Below are positions 8,868 to 16,622 of a stretch of 35,113 nucleotides of DNA, piece by piece. The position numbers and the translations under genes are program-made. The notes beneath the pieces are model-generated. The model was not told where the DNA came from. It worked only from the letters and a program-made list of their open reading frames with translations, and did no database searches. The stretch is from an uncultured Gammaproteobacteria bacterium (GTDB lineage Bacteria > Pseudomonadota > Gammaproteobacteria > JAADHQ01), in assembly GCA_947258755.1 (NCBI GenBank), contig CAMYJO010000015.1:57972-93084 (forward strand), given 5' to 3'. How positions within the stretch are numbered: position 1 is the stretch's first letter; each line of letters begins with the position of its first letter.

Positions 8868-10529
8868 ATGCTGAATAGAATTCCCTCTGCGATTAAAATT
8901 GCTCTGGTATCGTTCATATTACCCACCTCATCGTTTGCACTTAATACTACCGTCAATGGCACTCTGGGTGATCTAGATGGCGACGGCGATGGCGGTGCGG
9001 GAGAGGCTGCGGTCCTTAATACGGCGGTAGCCTGCTGGGACGCGAGGATCACCACGAATCGTAATTTTACCCTGACTGTTAGCGGTGCAAGTCTGACTGG
9101 CCGTGGTGTCGGGTCGGTGACCGCGCTAGCGGGTGGTGTTCCGACTGCCGGAATGATCATGATGGACAACGACGGTAGCACCAACTGGTTTACAGACTTG
9201 ACCCCTTTGGATAGTCTTGAGTTCACGCCGGATCCGAATGCACAATGGCGCTTTATCAACGGAACCGCCGCATCGGGTGCAAATAACGCAGACTTATTGA
9301 GGTCGGTTGCGCATGAAATTGGACATGCAAACGGATGGATCTGCGGAACCGCCGCGTGCAATAGAACAACCGACACGGCTAACTATGATGCCTTGATGAA
9401 TCCGCAGCCGGCAAGTTTCACACTTAATACGACGGTAAACCTTCAGGCGAATCCAGGATTTAACGTACCACTGCGCGGTGATGGCCTGGTCGGGGGTATA
9501 GGCGCTGGTGGGATTGTCAACGAGCTAAGTCACACTGGCCCGGCAGGTCCAACCAATGCTGTCGCTGACTTGATGTTTGGGCGTACGGGTAACGGTGTGC
9601 GTGAAACGCCATCCATAGTCAACGTCGACATGTTTTCACGTGCCTACGGCGACACTGTAAACTTACCCCCCACAGTCAACGCGGGTACAGATATTACCGC
9701 TGAATGTTCAGAGGTTGGAGGTTCGACGGTTTCACTGGACGGGTCGGGTTCCACTGATCCTGAAGGCGACGCATTGACCTATTCATGGGCATGCCCAACA
9801 GTCGCACTGGCTGATGCCAACACGGTGATGCCAGATGGTTTTTTCCAGAAAGGACAGACGGAGCAGTGTCGACTGGATGTAACTGACCTGGCTGTTTGCT
9901 CGCCAGATGCTGACCTGGTTAATGTAACTGTCGTCGATACGACTCCGCCCAACCTTACAGTACCGGACGATGTAACGGCCGAGTGCGCAAGCCCGGCGGG
10001 CACGGCGGTTAACATTGGCAATGCTATAAGCGCCGATGTGTGTGACTCCATGGTGACATTATCGAACGACGCACCTGCACTCTTTCCACTGGGCGAAACC
10101 TTGGTAACCTGGACTGCACTCGACGACGATGGGAATGCCACCCAAGTGACACAGGTAGTGACAATTGAGGATACTATCCCTCCGGAAATCACTGTCGAAC
10201 TTGACTCCGGCTCTCTCTGGCCACCTAACCATAAATTAAACACAATTACAGCGTCTGTCGCAGTGACGGATTCTTGTGATCCGAGTCCGTCGGTAACCCT
10301 TGCATCCGTCGTTAGCAGTGAGCCCGACAATGATATTGGTGACGGTAACACTAATGACGACATTCAAGGAGCTGCGATCGGTACCGACGATCGTGAGTTT
10401 GAACTTCGGGCTGAACGCGATGGAAGAAATACGGGTAGGGTTTATACTATTCTCTACACTGCCACTGATGGAAGTGGTAACGAAACCTCTGAAGAAGATA
10501 CGGTCATCGTGCCACGGAACAGAAAATAA
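8868..10529 (+). CDS. Secreted metalloprotease-like protein with PKD/HYR modules
   Basis: 553 residues with a signal peptide (cleavage near SSFA|LNTT). The N-terminal domain contains HEIGHANGW, with the zinc-protease HExxH at H149, E150 and H153 and the metzincin-like Gly. A later DALMNP segment resembles a Met-turn. The position of the usual third metal ligand (HExxHxxGxxH/D) is Cys159, so catalysis is uncertain. From about residue 265 there is a PKD-like module (NAGTDITAEC...DGSGSTDPEGDALTYSW), then HYR-type modules (TPPNLTVPDDVTAEC... and IPPEITVEL...WPPNHK...VTDSCDPSPSV...YTATDGSGN). These modules usually sit on extracellular proteins. No PEP-CTERM or other sorting tail is visible. I infer a secreted or surface enzyme or adhesin. 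It is co-directional with, and 3 bp after, the small exported protein. Confidence 0.75.
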   Translation: MLNRIPSAIKIALVSFILPTSSFALNTTVNGTLGDLDGDGDGGAGEAAVLNTAVACWDARITTNRNFTLTVSGASLTGRGVGSVTALAGGVPTAGMIMMDNDGSTNWFTDLTPLDSLEFTPDPNAQWRFINGTAASGANNADLLRSVAHEIGHANGWICGTAACNRTTDTANYDALMNPQPASFTLNTTVNLQANPGFNVPLRGDGLVGGIGAGGIVNELSHTGPAGPTNAVADLMFGRTGNGVRETPSIVNVDMFSRAYGDTVNLPPTVNAGTDITAECSEVGGSTVSLDGSGSTDPEGDALTYSWACPTVALADANTVMPDGFFQKGQTEQCRLDVTDLAVCSPDADLVNVTVVDTTPPNLTVPDDVTAECASPAGTAVNIGNAISADVCDSMVTLSNDAPALFPLGETLVTWTALDDDGNATQVTQVVTIEDTIPPEITVELDSGSLWPPNHKLNTITASVAVTDSCDPSPSVTLASVVSSEPDNDIGDGNTNDDIQGAAIGTDDREFELRAERDGRNTGRVYTILYTATDGSGNETSEEDTVIVPRNRK

Positions 10530-10884
10530 CTGTAATCAGATGAGAACGGCTACATCCGGCAGCTACCTGCATTAGCCAAAGGAGAATTTACTTTCTATTT
10601 AACTCGCGGTTACCTTTGACTGGATGATCGGGTTTAATGCTTTCTTATGATTGATTTATAGTGGATGATAGTCATCGGTCAGATGCCAGCGCGCTAGGGG
10701 TATTCTATACCTGCTGTCCGGATCTGCTTGTAAACGGAATTGGCTATCAATTGATCTGGAGAAAACCCTGAAGCCTACTATCAGGTAGCCTCAATGGAAC
10801 CAATGCAGATATCGCGATTTCCACTCTTGGCGAAAGCTGCCACTGATTATAATGTGTCACTATGCAATGCAGCTCATTATAGTA
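10530..10884. other. Intergenic region, nothing recognised
   Basis: About 355 bp between the metalloprotease-like gene and the convergent DUF1624 relic. No gene, RNA or clear terminator is visible. Some stretches could be decayed coding sequence, but I cannot assign them. Confidence 0.4.
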
Positions 10885-11611
10885 CTATAAGCTTTTCGTA
10901 ACTACCCAAAGCACACCAAACAATATCGGTTGATGTAACATATAAATCCACAAGCTATACCTGCCAGCCCAATTTAAAGTAGTAATCTGACTAAGTCTGT
11001 TTCGCATATACAGGACTTGTTGACCTTTTTGGGTATGCAGAAGCAGGTGCCCCATCGTAATGCCACATAACACCACACCCAGCCAGGGTATCAGCGGTAC
11101 ATAATCCTCGGTCAACGGCCGGTGTGTCATTAAGCCTATCCAGTGAAGTGCAGGGTGATTAAACAAGGTGAGGGTGATGCTATTACCGACTGCAACCAAC
11201 AGAAGTCCTGTGATCAGGCTGTAGATGGGATGTTTGACAAACGGAATAGCTAATAGACTGGCAACGGCAATGAAATGCAGGATACCGAACCAAATCGTAC
11301 GGCCTGGAAACAAAAAATAGGACACGATAGTGATAGATAACTGCGGAGCAGGCCAGTAATATTAAAATGCGCTTGAGTGCATGGTTCCAACGTATACCCT
11401 GATGGTGGGCCAGCATCAGGCTAATGCCTACCAGTAACAGGAACAGGGTGATGATGAATGTACGGAAATGAAGCCAGAAAATCTCATGGTGAAATTCGAT
11501 AGAAACAAAACGGAAATGATCTAGGTCATAGCAGAAATGATAAATCACCATCAATAGCACAGCGAATCCACGCATGCTGTCAATGAAATAGGAACGACGG
11601 TTCGGCGCCAT
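10885..11611 (-). pseudogene. DUF1624-type membrane acyltransferase, frameshifted (copy 2)
   Basis: The minus-strand gene starts at ATG 11611 with RRSYFIDSMRGFAVLLMVIYHF, the typical start of the DUF1624 / heparan-alpha-glucosaminide N-acetyltransferase-like family (an RxxxxDxxRGxAxxxMxxxHF pattern). It continues in frame to about 11330. The match then moves to another frame, SYFLFPGRTIWFGILHF, and runs to the stop at 10885 with the same C-terminal half as copy 1. One extra base in the CTATCACTATC segment explains the shift. Both halves together would give a normal protein of about 240 residues with several membrane helices. Unless this is a sequencing error the gene is inactive. Confidence 0.75.
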
Positions 11612-11721
11612 GTAAAATAAAATCTATCTAGTTGTAAGTGTAGATTAATATACTATACAAGCGTGCTGGATGCGAGTATGGATCACCGGAAAACTGGGAT
11701 TAATCGAAAGATCCTTGTTGC

Positions 11722-11943
11722 TTATACGATAGGATCTTGTTTAGGATCCAGTAATTCATTACGCAGTATTTTCATACTGTATGGCGCTTCTATGGCCAAC
11801 TTGATGGCAGCGTGACCGCGACACTTTACCGCAACCTTAATGGGGCCGTTGGAAAATAATTCTTCGACTGTCATTTCTGGTTGGATATTATCGCTGGGGT
11901 AGATCAGTATGGATTCGCCTGTCCTTCGCTCCAGTACGAGCAT
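11722..11943 (-). CDS. Atypical CsrA/RsmA-family RNA-binding regulator with internal insertion
   Basis: 73 residues. The ends match CsrA: MLVLERRTGESILI at the start, and IKLAIEAPYSMKILRNEL at the end with the Arg equivalent to the RNA-contacting R44. Between them is an insert of roughly 15-18 residues (PSDNIQPEMTVEELFSNG) not found in canonical CsrA. Thr5 of the usual LTR motif is Glu here. A similar helix-forming insertion is known in Pseudomonas RsmN/RsmF, so a swapped-fold variant of that type is the best comparison. A good ribosome binding site (AAGGAG, 8 bases upstream) precedes the ATG at 11943. It is the only gene in its short unit, downstream of the kinase on the same strand. Confidence 0.85.
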   Translation of the reverse strand: MLVLERRTGESILIYPSDNIQPEMTVEELFSNGPIKVAVKCRGHAAIKLAIEAPYSMKILRNELLDPKQDPIV

Positions 11944-12056
11944 GTGTAGAACTCCTTTTCATAGTTATATAATATTAAGCATGATTTGGGAGCATGCTTT
12001 AGTAAAGAATATGTGAGTCTAACTGAACGATACCGAAATACAATAGTAGATAATAT

Positions 12057-12842
12057 TTATAGTTTGTTTAATTCAGATAGTGCATGCTCTGCCGTTTGAT
12101 AACGGTCAGTGCTATCGTCAGCCAGGAGTTTATCGATGAATGTATGATACCTTGGGTCGATGTCATCTAAGTCTAATGAGACCGGGTTGGCGGCCATCGG
12201 CAGCCGGTCTTTATTTGTTTGCCCCGTGTTTCTACGTTGCCCCGTTAACATCTCATAGAAGATTAATCCGGCTTGATAGAGGTCGCTTTGCTGTCCCCAT
12301 TGATGCCCTTGGGCCTGCTCGGGTGACAGGTAGGCATGTTTGCCAATCCAGGTGTGCGCGCTATCTTGCTGTTCATTGAGTTTACAGGCACAACCAAAAT
12401 CGATCAGATGCACTGTCCCCTGTGTAGCCACAATAATATTGTCGGGCGTAATATCGGAATGGATAATGGTATTTTCGTTTTTATGTAGGGAAGAAAGGGC
12501 CGTTAACAATTGTCGGAGAATGTCAGTACTTTGTTCTATTGATAGAGATTGGGCATTGATAATCTCGGTTAGGTTAACGCCGTCAATATACTGATAGGCA
12601 AAGTAGGGTCGTTTACTTGATAGGTTGCTTTTTATAAAAGTGGGTGTGTGGTCACTTTGTAAAGAACGAAGGATATCGGCTTCATTGGTGAATCGCTCCT
12701 TTAAAGCCACCTGGTCACAGAAATCAGGTTTTAGGCTTTTGACGACTAGCGTATTTTTTGATTTAACCAGGAAAAGCTGGCTAATACTACCGTTGAAATA
12801 CGGGTTGATATCTATCGAATCGGAATATATCAAATGTCCCAT
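12057..12842 (-). CDS. Hanks-type Ser/Thr protein kinase
   Basis: 261 residues comprising little more than a kinase domain. Visible elements are the invariant Lys in TLVVKSLKP, a C-helix Glu in FTNEADIL, the hinge YQYIDGVNLTEII, the catalytic loop HSDITPDNIIV (HRD is HSD, so a non-RD kinase), the metal-binding LIDFGCA and the SPE motif in HAYLSPEQAQG. A glycine-rich loop is poorly preserved. No membrane segment or sensor domain is seen. ATG at 12842 with AAGGAA upstream. It overlaps the end of the Lnt-like gene by 13 bases, implying co-translation. Its likely partners are the FHA-domain proteins of the divergent Tad locus and downstream, since FHA domains bind phosphothreonine; this is inferred from proximity. 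Confidence 0.88.
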   Translation of the reverse strand: MGHLIYSDSIDINPYFNGSISQLFLVKSKNTLVVKSLKPDFCDQVALKERFTNEADILRSLQSDHTPTFIKSNLSSKRPYFAYQYIDGVNLTEIINAQSLSIEQSTDILRQLLTALSSLHKNENTIIHSDITPDNIIVATQGTVHLIDFGCACKLNEQQDSAHTWIGKHAYLSPEQAQGHQWGQQSDLYQAGLIFYEMLTGQRRNTGQTNKDRLPMAANPVSLDLDDIDPRYHTFIDKLLADDSTDRYQTAEHALSELNKL

Positions 12843-14836
12843 GGTCTTTTCCTTGTCGACAGGGTTATTATTTTACCAGTCCACTTTTGCATAAATGCAG
12901 CAGTTTTAATGGCTAGTAACTCGGCGTAGTAAGGTGAGAAGAATATTACGCCGTTGTCTGTAAATTCTGTAATGACCACGCTTTCACCTGATGATAATAG
13001 TGTCAGGCAGGGTGTCTTAATATTTTGTAGCGTGTTTGCGTGTACATGTGTTAATTCTTTACTGGTTGTTGAATAATCAAATCTGTCGAAGATACTGCTT
13101 ATATCAATTGTGCCATCAGTCCTGGTGCTGACTAGGTTGATAGGACTCAATTCCTCCCTAAGAAGGCTTAGATTGACATTATTACCAAAGTGCCTGAGTA
13201 AATAGGTAATTGCGGATAACATACTTTCATCAGGGGTGCTGGCTTTGAGCTGTGCATAGCTGTAGCTACCATTCCCATGTTGTTGCTGAAAATTAACAAA
13301 GCTTGCCGGTAATACGTCACCACTGTTGCCCTGATAAAGGTGACGCATATAGAAATGTTGAAATATAAGCACGCAGCACATTAAAGCAGCCGCAATTATA
13401 AAATGCCTCGATTTTGCAGACTGACGTGGTAATCGCCCTTTAGAGGAGGTTAGGCAAGTTATTAGGAAAATGAATATTGCCAGAGTGGATAATATCCAGA
13501 ATGTAGTTAAAACGCTGTGATAATGCCTGACAAAGAATGTCATTGAATAATCAGGTTGTATGCGAGCGTTTATTATCCCGCTTTTGAATAAACCGAGTCG
13601 TTTGTCTATTCGACCATCGGCTGTAATTACTGCCGATGGTCCTGCATTAGCGGCCCTGATGACAGTCTTACCGGTTTCAACGGCACGAAGTTTCGAAAAC
13701 TGCAGATGGAGCTCAGGTAGTATTGACGGACCGGCATAGGCATCATTGGTGGCCAGTGAAAGAAAACCAGCGCCGGTCTTAGATAATAGGGCTGCGGGTT
13801 GGGTGAAAATAGACTCATAACAAATGAGACTTCCGGGACGACCCGGTAATTTATCATGAATCGTCCAATATCCAGGGCCGCGTGATTCATTTTCAAGGAA
13901 GGGTATCAGGATATTTTTATCGTATCTATTGAGTACAGTACCAGAACTAGAGATAGAGAATATCGAGTTGAAAACTTGTCCCGAAGGGGACAAATCTGGG
14001 CTCGCAACCAACATGCTAACGCCATGTGCATCTGCTTGCTGTTTAATACTGTCCTTCTTGCGGAATTCGAATTTAGCCAAACTAACTTCAGGCCAAATGA
14101 TTAAATTTGGTTTTATAGTCGCATTCACAACGGTCATCAGTAGTTTATTGCGCTGAATTGATAACTCTTCCAACATATTGTCAGAGGCAATCGCAACCGT
14201 ATCGCGCGGGTGGGCATTCGTCTGTATTATGCTGGCGTTGATTACATCTTCTGACAGTGAGGGCTTGTGAGAAAACAAAATAGAGAATAAGAAAGCGCAG
14301 GCTATTGTGGCTATCATGCTTGCGGGTAGTGTTATGCTTGAATTGCTTGATAGTCGTATTGAAAGCACAATGAGTGCTACCTGAAACGCAATAAGTAAGA
14401 AGCTCAGTGCATATTGACCACCAAACTGAGCTGGCAATAATAGTGTGGGTGACGCTGTTAGCGGGATTACCAGTGTCACAGGTAGGTTAAAGGTTTCGAG
14501 TGATAATTCAATAAAGACCCATAGCAAAGGCACTATAAGGATCGCTAACGCCACTTTGTTATAAATCATTAACATTGCGCAATACAGGAACACGGTAAAA
14601 AGCACAGAAAAAATTAATACCATTGCCAGGTAGGCATAGATATCATAAGCCCAGGTACCGAAATAACTGTAGCTGGACACAATCAGTGCAAACAGGAATC
14701 CGTCCTGGATCAGCAGTCTGCGATGTTGATCTTCACGGTTTACTAATAAGGGAATAAGAAAAAAACAACCGATGATCGGGATACTAAAAGGTGGTAATGA
14801 TCCGAGGAAGAGTAATGATGAAAGGATAATGTGCAC
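12830..14836 (-). CDS. Apolipoprotein N-acyltransferase-like protein with C39-peptidase-like C-terminal domain
   Basis: 668 residues from a GTG at 14836. The first 200 residues hold several membrane helices. A nitrilase-type CN-hydrolase domain follows (about 215-440), with the catalytic Glu in LIIWPEVSL, Lys in RYDKNILIPF and Cys in SLICYESIF. The additional essential Glu residues of Lnt (after IPF, and in CYE) and the LRAVETGKTVIRAANAG segment are also present. Canonical Lnt ends soon after at about 510 residues. Here another membrane helix (HFIIAAALMCCVLIFQHF) leads to an extra 140-residue domain. That domain has features of a C39 peptidase (ITYLLRHFG, an IKTPCLTLL strand, VVITEFTDNGVIFFSP) but no Cys in the catalytic position. 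It may be a second Lnt paralogue that modifies a specific lipoprotein. It forms a minus-strand operon with the kinase. Confidence 0.8.
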   Translation of the reverse strand: MHIILSSLLFLGSLPPFSIPIIGCFFLIPLLVNREDQHRRLLIQDGFLFALIVSSYSYFGTWAYDIYAYLAMVLIFSVLFTVFLYCAMLMIYNKVALAILIVPLLWVFIELSLETFNLPVTLVIPLTASPTLLLPAQFGGQYALSFLLIAFQVALIVLSIRLSSNSSITLPASMIATIACAFLFSILFSHKPSLSEDVINASIIQTNAHPRDTVAIASDNMLEELSIQRNKLLMTVVNATIKPNLIIWPEVSLAKFEFRKKDSIKQQADAHGVSMLVASPDLSPSGQVFNSIFSISSSGTVLNRYDKNILIPFLENESRGPGYWTIHDKLPGRPGSLICYESIFTQPAALLSKTGAGFLSLATNDAYAGPSILPELHLQFSKLRAVETGKTVIRAANAGPSAVITADGRIDKRLGLFKSGIINARIQPDYSMTFFVRHYHSVLTTFWILSTLAIFIFLITCLTSSKGRLPRQSAKSRHFIIAAALMCCVLIFQHFYMRHLYQGNSGDVLPASFVNFQQQHGNGSYSYAQLKASTPDESMLSAITYLLRHFGNNVNLSLLREELSPINLVSTRTDGTIDISSIFDRFDYSTTSKELTHVHANTLQNIKTPCLTLLSSGESVVITEFTDNGVIFFSPYYAELLAIKTAAFMQKWTGKIITLSTRKRPWDI

Positions 14837-14939
14837 GTTGATTAACTATCCATGTTAATTTTAATAACATTTAGTATATATGAGATGGTTGTTTAAGTCT
14901 TATCTACTTCAAGGTAAAAAATATTTAATGTGAAAGTTG

Positions 14940-14968
14940 TTTACTTAAATTAAAACTTTTGCTATAAA
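14940..14968 (+). promoter_or_regulatory. Candidate promoter of the flp/tad operon
   Basis: TTTACT at 14940-14945 and TATAAA at 14963-14968 are separated by 17 bases, with TGC directly before the -10 box giving an extended -10. The match to a sigma-70 promoter is good at -10 and modest at -35. A start near 14975 would give a leader of about 65 bases before the flp ATG. Confidence 0.45.
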
Positions 14969-14982
14969 TTACCTGTGAATGA

Positions 14983-15031
14983 GGATATAGATGGATCACA
15001 TTCGCGAACAACACACATGGAATATAAAGGA
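14983..15031 (+). promoter_or_regulatory. GGA-rich flp leader, possible CsrA target
   Basis: The short leader upstream of flp contains four GGA motifs, at 14983, 14993, 15019 and 15029. The last lies in the ribosome binding site AAAGGAGAG. Multiple GGA motifs with one over the Shine-Dalgarno is the usual layout of CsrA/RsmA-repressed mRNAs, and an atypical CsrA gene lies 3 kb away. Confidence 0.35.
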
Positions 15032-15038
15032 GAGTGAA

Positions 15039-15317
15039 ATGAAGTGCTTCAAAAATTCTACTTTTGTAGGAAAAATCCGACAAAGAGGACAGGGAATGTC
15101 TGAATACCTGATTATTGTTGCCCTAATTGCTGTTGCTGCTATCGGTGTAGTAGGCTTTATGGGTGATACAGTCAGTAATCAGATGGCTAGTATGGCAAAG
15201 GAAATATCCGGCGGTGATGGATCTGCTGCCACAACTGCATCGCAAACCGCTGCTGACAATGCTGAGACCAAGGCCAAAACCGGTAAAACCATGGCGACTT
15301 TCGCGTCTGGTAACTAA
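15039..15317 (+). CDS. flp: Flp/Tad major pilin
   Basis: 92 residues from the ATG at 15039, chosen because AAAGGAGAG sits at the right distance; an in-frame ATG at 14991 lacks such a site and would give an unusually long leader. The class III prepilin signature is clear: RQRG|QGMSEYLIIVALIAV, with Gly at -1, Glu at +5 and Tyr at +6 of the mature pilin, then a hydrophobic helix. The C-terminal tail is polar and rich in Ala, Thr and Lys. Mature pilin would be about 75 residues. It is the first gene of the Tad locus and is followed by a strong hairpin, as expected for a pilin made in excess over the assembly proteins. Confidence 0.92.
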   Translation: MKCFKNSTFVGKIRQRGQGMSEYLIIVALIAVAAIGVVGFMGDTVSNQMASMAKEISGGDGSAATTASQTAADNAETKAKTGKTMATFASGN

Positions 15318-15334
15318 GCAAGCTTAAGGATAGC

Positions 15335-15380
15335 GCGTAACCACCGTAGATTCTGTTGATTTGGTGGTTACGCATCTGCT
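15335..15380 (+). terminator. Hairpin after flp, terminator or attenuator
   Basis: GCGTAACCACC (15335-15345) and GGTGGTTACGC (15363-15373) form a perfect 11-bp stem around a 17-base loop, followed by ATCTGCTTTTG. It is positioned to end most transcripts after flp and let a fraction read into the rest of the tad operon, giving high pilin and low assembly-protein levels. Confidence 0.6.
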
Positions 15381-15413
15381 TTTGTCAATCTGTTGACAGG
15401 GATGGTTTGCGCC

Positions 15414-16622
15414 ATGAGAAAATACCGAAGAAATTTACCAAGCTGTCAGAAAGGACAGGCTCTAATACTGGCCATTTTCCTGGTTCTGGCAACAACAATG
15501 ACGGCCGTATTGATGTACAACAACGGTCAGACTACCTCAGAAAAGACACGCCTGGTCAATGCGGCCGATGCGGCTGCCTACAGTGGGGCAGTATTTGTCG
15601 CACGAAGCCTTAATTTCCTTGCTTATACCAATCGAGCCATGATCGCCAATCATGTGGCGGTTGGCCATTTTGTTAGTTATGTTTCGTGGTTAAGGTATGT
15701 TGAGGATTCTATAAGCGAGCTGGATAAATATACAAAGTTTGTACCCTATATTGGTCAGGCAGTTGCCTATGTCGAGCAAGTGATGGAATATTTAAAAGAA
15801 GGGACAGAAACAGTCGCGCCTTTCATTGTTCAGGGCGCAGATGCCTTAAACAAGATTATGCATACCGCACAGAAATTTAGTCAGGTTACCATGAATGGCG
15901 TGATGTCGCCTGCTACTACACTTAAGTTCAGGTTAATGGATAAGGTGGTAAAGACCTACGACCCTAATATCCGTGTAAATTACAAAAAGGATATTAAAAA
16001 TGAGGGTGGTGGAATAACGGCACTACAGGTCGGTACCGATATTGCCAAGACCTTGCAGTATATTAAAAAATACAAGGCTGGTGATGACAAGGGCCGCATG
16101 AAAAAGATGGTCGAAACCAGCTATGATATATCCAGGCCATGGATAGTGGGTGATCGTGGCTGGAAAGTTAATCTTGTCGCCTTTAAATTACAGAAAAGCG
16201 GCAGTACCAGTCATACGTTGACTAAGAATGATTCCGACTGGAAAGCTAAAGATTCCTTGGTATATAAGTGGTGGACTGTCAAAGGTTGGAAAAGTACGGT
16301 TGTTGCAGATGGCGAGGCCAGTGCAACTGAATTTGCCGATGACTATAAAGGGATTCCAGGTTACTATGATCTAAGAAAAACGGGCAAGGATGCAGCTCAA
16401 ACCCTGAATATTTCAGCACTAGCGACGATGCCGATCGAAAGTACTCGATTTATGGAGCTTATGGGGATGAAGTCGGGCGCCCAACGATTAGCGGCACTGT
16501 CCAGAGCTGAGATTTTTCATGACAGGCCCGAAAAGGGTTTCACAAAATTCAAGAAGGGGGAGTATTCGAACCTGTACAACCCATTCTGGCAAGTTAGGTT
16601 GACCGAGAATCAAGTTAAATGA
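15414..16622 (+). CDS. TadG/TadE-like pilus assembly protein
   Basis: 402 residues from the ATG at 15414; in-frame starts at 15393 and 15402 are also possible. The N-terminus matches the TadE/G-like family: a basic stretch, then KGQALILAIFLVLATTMTAVLMYNN as a single membrane helix, and NAADAAAYSGAVFVARSLNFLAYTNRAMIANH, a hallmark of these pseudopilin-like proteins. Unlike the TadE-like proteins nearby it lacks Glu at +5 after the Gly, so it may not be processed. The long C-terminal domain, probably periplasmic, has no other recognised motif. Its stop overlaps the next start (ATGA). Confidence 0.75.
   Translation: MRKYRRNLPSCQKGQALILAIFLVLATTMTAVLMYNNGQTTSEKTRLVNAADAAAYSGAVFVARSLNFLAYTNRAMIANHVAVGHFVSYVSWLRYVEDSISELDKYTKFVPYIGQAVAYVEQVMEYLKEGTETVAPFIVQGADALNKIMHTAQKFSQVTMNGVMSPATTLKFRLMDKVVKTYDPNIRVNYKKDIKNEGGGITALQVGTDIAKTLQYIKKYKAGDDKGRMKKMVETSYDISRPWIVGDRGWKVNLVAFKLQKSGSTSHTLTKNDSDWKAKDSLVYKWWTVKGWKSTVVADGEASATEFADDYKGIPGYYDLRKTGKDAAQTLNISALATMPIESTRFMELMGMKSGAQRLAALSRAEIFHDRPEKGFTKFKKGEYSNLYNPFWQVRLTENQVK

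Noticed and set aside
9779-10363. 194-codon minus-strand open frame
   Set aside because: Shadow of the secreted metalloprotease-like gene; composition is Ser/Thr/Val-rich without any domain.
11977-11999. AAGCATG...CATGCTT inverted repeat upstream of the CsrA-like gene, as terminator of the kinase operon
   Set aside because: Weak 7-bp AT-rich stem with no T run on the minus strand; it could equally be an operator. Left uncalled.
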